Source of the DNA: Comamonas sp. B21-038
GTDB taxonomy: Bacteria; Pseudomonadota; Gammaproteobacteria; Burkholderiales; Burkholderiaceae_C
Direction of reading: 5' to 3'
NCBI RefSeq assembly: GCF_022387135.1
Contig: NZ_CP092462.1
Coordinates: 2,728,001 to 2,792,000 of the forward strand
Length of the DNA: 64,000 nt
The notes under the pieces were generated by a model that searched no databases, had not been told where the DNA came from, and saw only the letters and a program-made list of their open reading frames with translations. The translations under genes and the position numbers were made by a program. The first letter of the stretch is position 1. The number at the start of each line of letters is the position of its first letter. This document shows, one piece after another, positions 9,484 to 17,835 of the stretch.

Positions 9484-10701
9484 ATGACCTCGCTGCCCGC
9501 TGACCCCACGCCCGCACCCCACCCCAGCCTGGAGCTGCGCATTCTGCCCAGCATGGCAGATTTCAATGCCTCCGCCTGGGATGGGCTGCTGGCCATGCAG
9601 CAGCGCCCCACCCCGTTCATGCGCCACGCCTATCTGCAGGCGCTGGAGGTCAGCGGCAGCGCTACTGCAGAGAGTGGCTGGCAGCCTTGCCACCTGAGCC
9701 TGTGGCAGGGCGGCGCGCTGGTGGGCGCCTGCCCGATGTACCTCAAAAGCCATTCCTACGGCGAGTATGTGTTTGACTTTGCCTGGGCGCGGGCCTATGC
9801 CGAACATGGCCTGGACTACTTTCCCAAGGCGGTCATCGCGGTGCCCTTCACACCTGTGCCCGGCAGCCGCCTGCTGGTGGCCGATGACAGCTTGCGCGCC
9901 CCGCTGCTGCATGCCGCCACCCAGTTTTGCGGGGAGCAGGAGATCTCGTCGGTGCACCTGCTGTTTGGCGCTGCGACCGATCTGCAGGCGGCGCAGGACA
10001 TTGCGCTGATGCAGCGCGAGAACGTGCAGTTCCACTGGCACAACCGCGATGTCCAGGCCGGCGATGCCGGGCCCTACGCCGACTTCGATGATTTTCTGGC
10101 CGGGCTGCAGCAGGACAAGCGCAAGAAGATTCGCCAGGAGCGGCGCAAGGTGCAGGCGGCCGGCGTGACGTTTCGCCATGCCTGCGGCACGCAGATCCGC
10201 GAAGCGGATTGGGACTTCTTCTACCAGTGCTATGAGCGCACCTATCTGGAGCATGGCAACGCGCCCTACCTGACCCCGGCTTTTTTCGCCGCAATGCGCA
10301 CGCAGATGCCCGAGAACTGGCTGCTCTTCATCGCCGAGCGCGAGGGCCGCCCCATCGCTGCCAGCCTGATCGCCATCGACGCGCCAGGCACGGGGCCGCG
10401 CCACGCCTATGGCCGCTACTGGGGAGCCATCGAGCGGGTGGACTGCCTGCACTTTGAAGCCTGCTACTACCAGCCGATTGAATGGTGCATACGCCAGGGC
10501 CTGCAATGCTTTGAAGGCGGCGCGCAAGGCGAGCACAAGATGGCCCGTGCGCTAATGCCGGTACGCACCCCCAGCGCCCACTGGCTGGCCCATGCCGGTT
10601 TTGCCCAGGCGGTCGAGCGCTACCTGGCGCGCGAATCACAGGGCATGGCGGAATACCAGCGCGCGCTGCAGGAGCACAGCCCGCTCAAGCATCCGCAATA
10701 A
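9484..10701 (+). CDS. GNAT/FemAB-like acyltransferase family protein (COG3146, PF04339 type)
   Basis: A cytosolic protein of 405 residues resembling peptidogalycan biosysnthesis/FemAB-like proteins, a tandem GNAT fold. Supporting segments are the early TPFMRHAYLQALE, the middle PVPGSRLLV with DKRKKIRQERRKV (a basic helix), and the C-terminal HKMARALMPV followed by HSPLKHPQ-type end. The biochemical role of the family is not established; transfer of an amino acid or acyl group is inferred from fold. The ATG at 9484 is preferred over an upstream frame start because the CACAAT/ATG spacing and the start of the conserved ELRILPSMADF segment fit it. Confidence 0.8.
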   Translation: MTSLPADPTPAPHPSLELRILPSMADFNASAWDGLLAMQQRPTPFMRHAYLQALEVSGSATAESGWQPCHLSLWQGGALVGACPMYLKSHSYGEYVFDFAWARAYAEHGLDYFPKAVIAVPFTPVPGSRLLVADDSLRAPLLHAATQFCGEQEISSVHLLFGAATDLQAAQDIALMQRENVQFHWHNRDVQAGDAGPYADFDDFLAGLQQDKRKKIRQERRKVQAAGVTFRHACGTQIREADWDFFYQCYERTYLEHGNAPYLTPAFFAAMRTQMPENWLLFIAEREGRPIAASLIAIDAPGTGPRHAYGRYWGAIERVDCLHFEACYYQPIEWCIRQGLQCFEGGAQGEHKMARALMPVRTPSAHWLAHAGFAQAVERYLARESQGMAEYQRALQEHSPLKHPQ

Positions 10702-10874
10702 GGCCGGCCCCGGCGCCATTGGACCCTGCCCAAGTTGTAATTAATTTTGTCGCCCGTCAGCTGTGCGTTGCGGTTGTCGGCGATACCGCACAGCAAGCAC
10801 AAGGCTGCACTGACAAGGCCTGGCACAGCGGCTGCGCACAATGGCTACACCTCAACCAAGCAAGGAGTGACACC

Positions 10875-11072
10875 ATGAACAAGGACCAAGTCGTAGGCAA
10901 GATCAAGGACCTCGCAGGCGAAGCACAAGCGGGTGTCGGCAAGGCCATCAACAGCCCCAGTCAGATTGCCAAGGGCAAGGCACTGGAAGCAGAAGGCGAA
11001 ATCCAGAAGAAAGCCGGTGATGTGAAGGAGACTTTGAAGGATGCCGCGGACGCGGCCAAGAAGCGCCTCTGA
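10875..11072 (+). CDS. CsbD family stress-response protein
   Basis: A small hydrophilic protein of 65 residues, rich in Lys, Ala, Glu and Gly and predicted to be helical or disordered. The family pattern is clear: MNKDQVVGKIKDLAGEAQAGVG, then GKALEAEGEIQKKAGDVKET. CsbD proteins are induced by general stress in many bacteria, but no biochemical function is established. A good ribosome site (AAGGAG) lies seven bases before the ATG. The preceding 170 bases are AT-richer than average and probably hold its promoter. A second CsbD-type gene lies at 50.0 kb. Confidence 0.9.
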   Translation: MNKDQVVGKIKDLAGEAQAGVGKAINSPSQIAKGKALEAEGEIQKKAGDVKETLKDAADAAKKRL

Positions 11073-11197
11073 GCCTCATCGCGCATCGGGGTGTAACAAC
11101 GGCCTTGATGAACGTCACTAACTCATACAAATTACCGACATCGGGGCGTCCAAATTAAGGCAATATAAGCCTATTGATTCAACCGAACCCCTCCTTG

Positions 11198-11225
11198 GCC
11201 AGCATTCATTGCTGGCATTTTTTTT
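11198..11225 (+). terminator. Intrinsic terminator
   Basis: A 7-bp stem (GCCAGCA/TGCTGGC) with a 5-base loop is followed by A and eight T. It lies 126 bases past the CsbD stop, so it ends either a long 3' UTR or a separate short transcript. Confidence 0.85.
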
Positions 11226-11323
11226 GCCTGCAGCACAAGTGCAGGCAGCGCAAACAGCGCCCGCGCCTGCCCCTGAGGCATGCCGGGCATCAACGCAAAA
11301 AAAGGGGGTCTGGCAGCGACGAA

Positions 11324-12010
11324 TCAGGCCGAATGCGCCTGCACCGGCGCCAGGGCCGCCAGCGCGCCCAGCAAGGCCCAGCCCAGTGGCCATTCGCCAT
11401 GGCCGGACTCCACATTGATATGGCCGGCCGAGGGCACGCGGACAAAGGTACTGCCCCAGCTCTTGGCATAGGCGCTGGCCATGCGGATCGGGCAATAAGG
11501 GTCGTTGCTGCTGGCAGCCACAATGCTGGCGAAGGGCAGCGGGTTGGCCGGCACGGGTGTGAAGTCCTCAAACAGCGCACGGCGCTCCGGATCGGCCGGC
11601 GCCACAAACAAGGCACCGGCAATGCTCCCTGCCGGCTTGCTGCGCAGTTGCTCCACCGCATGCACGCTGGCAATACAGCCGAGCGAATGGGCCACCAGGA
11701 TGACCGGGTGCGGCGCGGCCGCAATGGCCTCCTCCACACTGGCAACCCAGGGGCTGCGATGGGGTTGCAGCCAGTCCTCCTGCTCCACTCGGACGGCGCC
11801 CGCAATGCGCGCGGCCCATAGGCTTTGCCAGTGGCCCGGGCCGGAGTTGCGCCAACCCGGCACGATCACCACCGAGACGGGAGCCCCCGTCTCTGCTTCG
11901 CCGCGCCAGCCTGGCTGCACAAGGTGCTGGCCATTGAGGTGGGCGGCCGCAATGGCCGCATGGCGGGGCGGAGTGGAGGGGTTGAGCGTGACAAGACAGG
12001 CACCAGACAT
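11324..12010 (-). CDS. RBBP9/YdeN-type small alpha/beta hydrolase
   Basis: A 228-residue serine hydrolase. The typical YdeN/RBBP9 start of the fold, VVIVPGWRNSGPGHWQSLW, is at residues 47-65, the nucleophile is Ser109 in AHSLGC, and the histidine lies in SAGHINVESGHGEWP near the C-terminus. Substrates of this family are unknown. No Shine-Dalgarno sequence is present; instead GACAAT (12017-12022 on this strand) ends six bases before the ATG, with TTGTTG 17 bases further upstream, a fair sigma70-like promoter for a leaderless transcript. Roughly 40 N-terminal residues precede the hydrolase fold. Confidence 0.82.
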   Translation of the reverse strand: MSGACLVTLNPSTPPRHAAIAAAHLNGQHLVQPGWRGEAETGAPVSVVIVPGWRNSGPGHWQSLWAARIAGAVRVEQEDWLQPHRSPWVASVEEAIAAAPHPVILVAHSLGCIASVHAVEQLRSKPAGSIAGALFVAPADPERRALFEDFTPVPANPLPFASIVAASSNDPYCPIRMASAYAKSWGSTFVRVPSAGHINVESGHGEWPLGWALLGALAALAPVQAHSA

Positions 12011-12191
12011 GGATGCATTGTCAAAGCAGCACCTTAGATCAACAACGACTATTTTTGAGTATTGTTATTTCAAAAAATCATATCCAACCCGCCTCCGCCG
12101 GAAGGCGATGGACCGACCCCAGCGCAGCAGACGTATTGCAGCCGTCGCCGAACGGGTTCAGCCCACGGCAGGACGTGCCGAACCCGCGCCC

Positions 12192-13118
12192 TCAGGTGCC
12201 ATCGACCTGGCCAATGCGCTGCAGTGGCAGGTTCTCGCCCATGAAGTCCAGAAACGCGCGCTGCGCTGGCGCCATATTGCGGCGCGAGACGAAGGCCGCA
12301 TGCAGAATGCCTTCGGGGATGCTCCAGCCCGCAAGCAATTCGACCAGGTCGCCATTGGCTACCTCATCGCGCACCATCGCTGCGGGCATCCAGCAGGCGC
12401 CGATGCCGTCGAGCACCGCGTACTTCAAGGTCACCAGGTCATCGGCCACATAGCGCGCCTGGTGGTGGATGGTCACATGCTCGCCTTCGGGGCCTACCAG
12501 CTGCAAGGTGCTGTTGCCATCGGCACTGGTCAGCGACATGGTCGGGATCTTGCTGCCCAGGTCCTGCGGGGTTTGCGGCACACCGTGCACGGCCAGCAGC
12601 TCGGGGCTGGCCACCAGGCGCTGGCGCGTCATGCCCAGGCGCTTGACCACCAGGCTGCCGCTGTCGTTGAGGTTGGCGCGCACCCGCAGCGCCACATCGA
12701 TGCCCTCCTCGATCAGGTTGATGGTGCGGTTGGTCACCAGCATCTCGATGCGCACCTTGGCATAGGTGCGCAAAAACGCCGGCAGCAGTTTGCCCACCGC
12801 GCCCTGGGCCAGGGTCACCGGGCAGGACACCCGCACCGTGCCCGAGGGCTCGCGCTGGGTCTGTTCCATCTCGGCCTGGGCATTCTGCGCCGCCTCCCGG
12901 GCGGTCTGGGCATGGCGCAAAAAGGTCTCTCCCGCATCGGTCAAGGACAGCCGGCGCGTCGTGCGCTGCAGCAGCCGCACGCCCAGCTGTGCCTCCAGAT
13001 CGGCAATGCGGCGCGACAGCCGCGACTTGGGCACCCCCAGCGCGCGGCCAGCCGCAGCAAAGCCGCCGCGCTCGACCACTTCGGCAAAGTAGTACATGTC
13101 GTTGAGGTCGTATTTCAT
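12192..13118 (-). CDS. LysR family transcriptional regulator
   Basis: A 308-residue regulator. The winged helix-turn-helix occupies residues 1-65 (YYFAEVVERGGFAAAGRALGVPKSRLSRRI), followed by the linker helix and an effector-binding domain of periplasmic-binding fold. It is transcribed away from azoR, with 193 bases between and a GTTCT-N6-AGAAC site in the gap. LysR proteins usually control the divergent gene, so control of azoR is likely. Similar DNA-binding domains are found in the large AaeR/YhaJ-like group; the inducer is unknown. Confidence 0.9.
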   Translation of the reverse strand: MKYDLNDMYYFAEVVERGGFAAAGRALGVPKSRLSRRIADLEAQLGVRLLQRTTRRLSLTDAGETFLRHAQTAREAAQNAQAEMEQTQREPSGTVRVSCPVTLAQGAVGKLLPAFLRTYAKVRIEMLVTNRTINLIEEGIDVALRVRANLNDSGSLVVKRLGMTRQRLVASPELLAVHGVPQTPQDLGSKIPTMSLTSADGNSTLQLVGPEGEHVTIHHQARYVADDLVTLKYAVLDGIGACWMPAAMVRDEVANGDLVELLAGWSIPEGILHAAFVSRRNMAPAQRAFLDFMGENLPLQRIGQVDGT

Positions 13119-13183
13119 CGTGAGAGGCAGCGTGAGCGCGGTCTGCGCAGGCGGATAGACGGCAAAAAAGTTCGCCCATCATA

Positions 13184-13199
13184 GTTCTAAAAATAGAAC
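13184..13199. promoter_or_regulatory. Inverted repeat GTTCT-N6-AGAAC, candidate LysR operator
   Basis: A perfect 5-bp inverted repeat with an AT-only centre; it fits the T-N11-A pattern of LysR sites. It lies 66 bases before the LysR start and 113 before the azoR start. Confidence 0.5.
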
Positions 13200-13311
13200 A
13201 ATCCAACCCACTTCCGCCCCTTAATCCGGCCCGCGCAGAGTGACAGAATTCATCCACTGGCAAAAATGCTGCGAGTGCAGCAAAAGCCATGACCTGCTTG
13301 AAGGACCGACC

Positions 13312-13947
13312 ATGAAACTGCTGCATATCGATTCGTCCATCCTGGGCGCCAACTCCGTCTCCCGCCAGCTGAGCGCCGAAGCCGTCAAGGCCTGGGTGGC
13401 CGTGCATCCCAACACCCAGGTTCAATACCTGGACCTGGCCGTCAACACACCACCCCATTTGAGCGGCGATGCGCTGGGCTTTCGCACCGGCCAGGAGGCC
13501 AAGACCGAAGCAGAGCGTGCGCAAAATGCCATCTCCGAAACCCTGGTGAGCCAGTTGCTCGAAGCGGATGTGCTGGTCATTGGCGCGCCTTTCTACAACT
13601 TCAGCATCCCCACCCAGCTGCGCAGCTGGATCGACCGTGTGCTGCAAGGCGGCCGCACCTTCCGCTACACCGCCAACGGCCCTGAAGGCCTGGCCGGCGG
13701 CAAGAAGGTGATCGTGGTCGAATCGCGCGGCGGCATCTACTCCACCAGCGAAGGCGGCCGCGCGATGGAGCACCAGGAAAGCTACCTGCAAACCATCTTC
13801 GGCTTCATCGGCATCACCGATGTGCATTTCGCCCGCGCCGAAGGCCTGGCCATGGGCCCTGAAGCCCGCGCCGCTGCCATCAGCAAGGCCCAGGCAGAGA
13901 TTGCCCAGGCCGTGGCCACGCCGCTGCAGCAGACCGTAGCGGCCTGA
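13312..13947 (+). CDS. azoR: FMN-dependent NADH:quinone oxidoreductase / azoreductase
   Basis: A 211-residue flavodoxin-fold enzyme that reduces quinones and azo dyes with NADH through FMN. Motifs are [20 protein letters not shown] (start), the FMN-binding [19 protein letters not shown] (about 95-113) and ESRGGIYS (about 139-146). The ATG at 13312 follows a GGA-rich leader and matches the family start; the frame extends 24 codons further upstream without support. It probably protects against electrophilic quinones. It is divergent from the LysR regulator and followed by a hairpin-rich 330-base region. Confidence 0.93.
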   Translation: MKLLHIDSSILGANSVSRQLSAEAVKAWVAVHPNTQVQYLDLAVNTPPHLSGDALGFRTGQEAKTEAERAQNAISETLVSQLLEADVLVIGAPFYNFSIPTQLRSWIDRVLQGGRTFRYTANGPEGLAGGKKVIVVESRGGIYSTSEGGRAMEHQESYLQTIFGFIGITDVHFARAEGLAMGPEARAAAISKAQAEIAQAVATPLQQTVAA

Positions 13948-14038
13948 GTGCCTGGCGCTTGAACAGCCGGAGGCTGGGCGCCCAGCGCGCCCGTTCTCCG
14001 ACTGGGGCCCGGCACCTGCCACCCAGTGTCACGGGCCC

Positions 14039-14170
14039 AGGGATCCTTTGCAGAACCCTCGCCAAGCGGGATGGACGCGGATCGCCGAGACCGCGCTTAG
14101 ACCACAGCAGAGCGTTTTGCAGAGGGATCCCTATTGCCGATCTGAAGAAGCCTTCCGATCGGCTTTTTTT
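14039..14170 (+). ncRNA. Candidate structured RNA (or long structured 3' UTR of azoR)
   Basis: AGGGATCC (14039-14046) pairs with GGATCCCT (14125-14132) and encloses about 80 bases. Inside is a CGCGG/CCGCG hairpin and a TTTGCAGA copy in each half. The first arm can alternatively pair AGGG with nearby CCCT, as can the second, giving mutually exclusive folds. It ends in a strong terminator at 14136-14170. No open reading frame explains it. It begins about 90 bases after azoR, within a 334-base gap before the DMT exporter. I did not recognise it as a known RNA family. Confidence 0.4.
14136..14170 (+). terminator. Intrinsic terminator
   Basis: GCCGATC pairs with GATCGGC; inside it GAAG pairs with CTTC around a 4-base loop, and seven T follow. 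Confidence 0.92.
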
Positions 14171-14281
14171 GCGCCTGCATGACAAGCTAGGCCGCTGAAT
14201 CAGCCTATTGATGCGGTGACAGAAAAATTGTCAACCCGTGGTTACAATCGGCCGCCTCTGCTGCGCTAAAACTGCCTTTTC

Positions 14282-15160
14282 ATGAGCCAACTCGGTATCG
14301 TCCTGCACGTGTGCGGGCTGTGGATTCTCTCCAGCCTCGATGCCAGCGGCAAGCTGCTGGTCGTCGCGGGCGTGCCGGTGCTGATGGTGGCCTGGTTCCG
14401 CTATGTCGGCCATGTGGTGCTGATGGGTGTGCTGGTGCTGCCCAGGCGCGGCATGGGTCTGTTCCGCACGCAGTCGCTCTCGCGCCAGATCCAGCGCTCG
14501 GTGCTGATGATTGCCACCACCTTGCTGTTTTTCCATGTGCTGGGCATGGTGCCGCTGGCCGAGGGCACGGCGATGAATTTCATGGCGCCGCTGTTGGTGA
14601 TGGCCTTGGCGCCCTGGCTGCTGGGCGAGCGCCCTGGCTGGCACCGCTGGGCGGGCGTGGTGCTGGGCTTTGTCGGCATGCTGGTGGTCATCCGCCCGGG
14701 CGGGCAGTTGTCCACCGAGGGCGCGATCTGGGGCGTGGTGACGGCCAGCACCTTTGCGCTGTTCCAGATCAGCACACGCCGCGTCGCTGCGGACGACCCG
14801 CTGACCAGCAATCTCTACGGCGGGCTGTTTGGCGCGTTGGTGCTCAGTGCCTTGCTGCCCTTTTTCTGGCAGCAGCTGGATCTGACGGTCTGGCAATGGC
14901 TGCTGCTGGCCTCCACCGGGCTGTCCGGCTTCGTCGGCCACTGGTTGCAGATCACTGCATACAGCAAGACCAGCGCCACCTTGCTGGCACCGTTCAACTA
15001 CCTACAGATCGTCTCTGCCACCACGCTGGGCTGGTTGATTTTTGGCCAGTTGCCCGACGCGGCAACCGCTGCCGGCATGGCATTGATCTGCTGCGCGGGC
15101 CTGGGCGTGGTGCTGGTCGAAGTCTGGCAACAGCGCTTGCGCAAGCGCCTCTCTGCCTGA
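14282..15160 (+). CDS. DMT superfamily (EamA) transporter
   Basis: An inner-membrane protein of 292 residues with about ten hydrophobic helices in two EamA repeats (for example LLVMALAPWLLGERPGWHRW and IFGQLPDAATAAG at the repeat ends). Such proteins export amino acids, metabolites or drugs; S-adenosylmethionine transporters belong here too. The substrate is not deducible. The ATG at 14282 has no Shine-Dalgarno sequence; a TACAAT lies about 35 bases before it. Monocistronic. Confidence 0.88.
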   Translation: MSQLGIVLHVCGLWILSSLDASGKLLVVAGVPVLMVAWFRYVGHVVLMGVLVLPRRGMGLFRTQSLSRQIQRSVLMIATTLLFFHVLGMVPLAEGTAMNFMAPLLVMALAPWLLGERPGWHRWAGVVLGFVGMLVVIRPGGQLSTEGAIWGVVTASTFALFQISTRRVAADDPLTSNLYGGLFGALVLSALLPFFWQQLDLTVWQWLLLASTGLSGFVGHWLQITAYSKTSATLLAPFNYLQIVSATTLGWLIFGQLPDAATAAGMALICCAGLGVVLVEVWQQRLRKRLSA

Positions 15161-15481
15161 GCACACAAGAGGGAAAGCGCTGAAGCGCCGCCCAATACCC
15201 CAGCGTTTAAGACCAGCTTCACCATTGAAGAAGTACCCCTTCGCCAATCGCGCACACCGGGGAAACCCAAATATCAAATTGATAGCTATATACGCAAACC
15301 CAATGGACGGATCAGGCCCATTCGTTGCAGACGCACAGGTTGCAAAACCGGTCAACTTGGATTGCCGTGCCGCTGAGAGGCCGGGGTGACAATTAACAAT
15401 TTGGCGGCGATGCTATACATTCGGTGATGACCGTCGCACAAGCGACAAAATTCATAATTCCAGTCACCGAGACGACATGCC
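15161..15481. other. 321-base intergenic region upstream of the Crp/Fnr gene
   Basis: No gene seen. It is AT-richer than its surroundings and holds a 13-bp perfect palindrome TATCAA-A-TTGATA at 15272-15284 and a weak promoter-like pair, TTAACA (15393-15398) and TATACA (15414-15419), spaced 15 bases. Probably the control region of the downstream regulator. Confidence 0.4.
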
Positions 15482-16195
15482 ATGGACGACCCCATCCTGA
15501 CCCCCGAAGAGCGCGAAGCCATCAACACAGGGCGCTGGTTCAGCACCCTCTCGCCGACTTTGCGCCACGACATTCTGCGCTGCGCTTATGTCAAGCGCTT
15601 CAAGGACGGCGGATTGATCTTCTCGCGCGGCGATGAGCCCGAAGAGTGGGTCTCCGTGGCCCGGGGCTCGGCCCGCGTCAGCTCGGCGTCGCTCACCGGC
15701 AAACAGATCACGTTGACCTATGTCGAGCCAGGCACCTGGTTTGGCGACGTGGGCCTGTTCGATGACGACAGCCGCACCCATGACGTCTACGCCCATGGCG
15801 AGACCACGCTGGTCTGCGTCAGCAAGGCAGATTTTCAACGCATCCTGCAGACCCATGTGGAGTTCTACCAGGCGCTGGCGCGCATGCATGCGCGCCGCAT
15901 CCGCAGCCTCTACGGCATGGTGGAAGACCTCAACACGCTGCCGCTGCGCGCACGCCTGGCCAAGCAGCTGCTGCACCTCTCGCGCAGCTATGGCGTGCCC
16001 GGCAAGGAAAGCAGCGAAACCCGTATCGGCCTGCAACTGGCCCAGGAAGAGCTGGCCCAGCTGCTGGGCGCCTCGCGCCAGCGGGTGAACCAGGAGCTCA
16101 AGTCGATGGAACGCGAGTCTTCGATCCGCATCGAGCCCTCGGGCCTGACGGTGCGTGACAGCAATGCGCTGCGCCGCATTGCGGCGTCGGAATAA
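15482..16195 (+). CDS. Crp/Fnr family transcriptional regulator
   Basis: A 237-residue protein with a cyclic-nucleotide-binding-like beta-roll (about residues 35-150; LIFSRGDEPEEWVSVARGSA and GTWFGDVGLFDD) and a C-terminal winged helix-turn-helix (about 170-225; LAQEELAQLLGASRQRVNQEL). It lacks the N-terminal cysteine cluster of Fnr, so it does not sense oxygen through an iron-sulfur centre; the ligand is unknown. The beta-roll does not let me decide on cAMP binding. It is the only gene of its transcript and is followed by a GC-rich hairpin. Confidence 0.88.
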   Translation: MDDPILTPEEREAINTGRWFSTLSPTLRHDILRCAYVKRFKDGGLIFSRGDEPEEWVSVARGSARVSSASLTGKQITLTYVEPGTWFGDVGLFDDDSRTHDVYAHGETTLVCVSKADFQRILQTHVEFYQALARMHARRIRSLYGMVEDLNTLPLRARLAKQLLHLSRSYGVPGKESSETRIGLQLAQEELAQLLGASRQRVNQELKSMERESSIRIEPSGLTVRDSNALRRIAASE

Positions 16196-16211
16196 GTTCG
16201 CGCCAGCTACT

Positions 16212-16256
16212 CGGCACTCCGGCCCACCCGCTTCGCATCGCGGTGGGCCCGTGCCG
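16212..16256. repeat. GC-rich two-part hairpin between convergent genes
   Basis: CGGCAC pairs with GTGCCG around an inner GGCCCACC/GGTGGGCC stem. No T run on either strand, so it is not a classical terminator, but its position after the Crp/Fnr stop suggests transcript ending or 3' protection. Confidence 0.5.
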
Positions 16257-16266
16257 AACGGCGTGT

Positions 16267-16347
16267 CTAGAAGACGCCGTAGCGGTAGGCCACATACAAT
16301 GCGGCCAGCACACCGACAACGGCCAGAATGCGCATGATGCGTCCCAT
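16267..16347 (-). CDS. Putative 26-residue single-pass membrane peptide
   Basis: A short open frame beginning 36 bases after the rnhA stop on the same strand. The product starts MGRIMRILAVVGVLAAL and ends YRYGVF: a short basic N-terminus, one hydrophobic helix of about 16 residues and an aromatic/basic end, as in known small membrane proteins. A purine-rich ribosome site (GGGGAGAGCGAG) ends a few bases before the ATG; an internal ATG at codon 5 is an alternative. Its function is unknown. Expression is not proven, but position in the methyltransferase-rnhA transcript makes it plausible. Confidence 0.5.
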   Translation of the reverse strand: MGRIMRILAVVGVLAALYVAYRYGVF

Positions 16348-16382
16348 CGCTCGCTCTCCCCTATTTGTATTGCTAAAAGGGC

Positions 16383-16832
16383 TCAGCCCCGGCCCAGCGC
16401 CATCGCGACACCCCGGTTGGCCAGCGCATCGGCCCGCTCATTGCCCGGGTCACCCGCGTGGCCCTTGACCCAATGCCAGGTGATGCGGTGCTCGCCGCCA
16501 TGCACCAACGCATCGAGGCGCTGCCAGAGGTCCACATTCTTGACGGGCTCCTTGCTCGCCGTGCGCCAGCCCTTGGCCTTCCAGCCGGTGATCCATTCGG
16601 TGATGCCTTTGCGAACGTACTGGCTGTCCAGGTACAGCTGCACGTCGCAGGGGCGCTTCAAGGCTTCGAGCGCCTGGATCACCGCCATCAGCTCCATGCG
16701 GTTGTTGGTGGTGCCCAATTCACCCCCGAACAGCTCCTTCTGCGCTGTGCCAGCGCTCAGCAAAGCGCCCCAGCCGCCTGGGCCAGGGTTGCCCTTGCAG
16801 GCACCGTCCGTATAAATCACCACTTGGTTCAC
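16383..16832 (-). CDS. rnhA: Ribonuclease HI
   Basis: A 149-residue cytosolic nuclease that cuts RNA in RNA-DNA hybrids. All catalytic segments are present: [16 protein letters not shown] (first Asp), [12 protein letters not shown] (Glu), YLDSQYV (second Asp) and [18 protein letters not shown] (His/Asp). I place the start at the GTG at 16832, since AAGGAG lies five bases before it; the ATG at 16856 would add eight residues and place that ribosome site inside the gene. It lies about 100 bases after the methyltransferase on the same strand, the usual neighbour in this group. Confidence 0.95.
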   Translation of the reverse strand: MNQVVIYTDGACKGNPGPGGWGALLSAGTAQKELFGGELGTTNNRMELMAVIQALEALKRPCDVQLYLDSQYVRKGITEWITGWKAKGWRTASKEPVKNVDLWQRLDALVHGGEHRITWHWVKGHAGDPGNERADALANRGVAMALGRG

Positions 16833-16929
16833 ACCCACTCCTTGGCACACAGCCACGATTACAGGGGGCCACTATAAGCGCATTTGCAACCCCTCTGCAG
16901 CCTGTTTGCAGGGCTGTGGCAGCCCCCGT

Positions 16930-17835
16930 TCAAACCGTGGGCGTACCCGCCGGGGGGTCGTGCGCGGGCGCTCCATCGCCGCGGCGATGGGTTTCCGTGA
17001 GCCCTTCGCGCACGGCCACCGCTGGCCGGGCTGCCGGGCTGGGGACCGCAGGCTTCCAAGGCACTGGCAGCTTGCGCACACCCGCGACCTTTTTGACCGC
17101 TTCGACAAAATACACGCCGCCAAGTATCGGCCAAGCCGCTGGCCCCAGACGGTCCATCCATTCCCAACGCGCCAGCCAGGCATCGCTGCGCATCGCCGGC
17201 CGGAAACAGCCAAAGCTGGCGCTTTGCAGCTCCAGATCCAACAGCTTGAGCCAGTCACGCAAGCGGCCATAACCGATCAGGTTGTGGTCATCGGGCATCG
17301 GCGGCAGCTTCTGCAAACCGGGAATGCGGCGGCTCCAGGTGTGCATGCCCCAGAGACTGGCCGGGTTGATGCCGCTGATCAGCACGCGGCCCTCGGGCAC
17401 CATCACACGGGCCACCTCGCGCAACACCGCATGCGGGTCGGCACTGAGCTCGAGCGTATGGGGCAGCAGCACCAGGTCCAAGGTATCGGCGCCAAACGGC
17501 AGCGCATGGGCGTCACACAGCAAGCCGGCCGTCACGGCCTCAGCGGGCGTTGCAGGCAGGCCCACATCACTTTGTAAAGGCGGCGCAAAGCGCTTTACAT
17601 CTGCCAGTCTGCTCTGCTGCCACTGCGCCATCTGTTCGTTCGACTCCAGCGCGAGCCAGCGGTGGGGCGTGCGATTGTTGCGCAGCCCCTGCAGCGGGAA
17701 AAGTCCCATCTGCAGGCTATGGAAGCCAAAAATATCGGCCACCGCATCGTCGTAACATGTTTGCTCCCAGGACAGCATGTAGCTGCCCAGCGGCGTCTGC
17801 CACCAATTTTGCGTGCCTATAATTTGGTCATTCAT
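16930..17835 (-). CDS. Class I SAM-dependent methyltransferase (type 11 family)
   Basis: A 301-residue protein. The N-terminus WWQTPLGSYMLSWEQ and the segment LPFGADTLDLVLLPHTLELSADPHAVLREVARVMVPEGRVLISGINP match a proteobacterial group found beside gloB and rnhA; the SAM-binding region lies about residues 60-150. Substrate unknown. The C-terminal 40 residues are Pro/Ala-rich and probably disordered. The ATG at 17835 shares bases with the gloB ATG at 17834 on the other strand (CATG), so the two start codons overlap head to head. A weak AGAGG lies about ten bases upstream. Confidence 0.85.
   Translation of the reverse strand: MNDQIIGTQNWWQTPLGSYMLSWEQTCYDDAVADIFGFHSLQMGLFPLQGLRNNRTPHRWLALESNEQMAQWQQSRLADVKRFAPPLQSDVGLPATPAEAVTAGLLCDAHALPFGADTLDLVLLPHTLELSADPHAVLREVARVMVPEGRVLISGINPASLWGMHTWSRRIPGLQKLPPMPDDHNLIGYGRLRDWLKLLDLELQSASFGCFRPAMRSDAWLARWEWMDRLGPAAWPILGGVYFVEAVKKVAGVRKLPVPWKPAVPSPAARPAVAVREGLTETHRRGDGAPAHDPPAGTPTV
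17818..17823 (+). promoter_or_regulatory. Consensus -10 hexamer TATAAT before gloB
   Basis: A perfect TATAAT ends ten bases before the gloB ATG, inside the first codons of the divergent methyltransferase gene. It implies a 5' leader of only a few bases. The -35 region is poor. Confidence 0.5.

Noticed and set aside
11225..11247. TGCCTGCA/TGCAGGCA hairpin after the CsbD terminator
   Set aside because: No T run after it on either strand; the T run before it belongs to the upstream terminator.
15272..15284. TATCAA-A-TTGATA as an Fnr site
   Set aside because: The half-sites are in inverted order and wrong spacing compared with TTGAT-N4-ATCAA.
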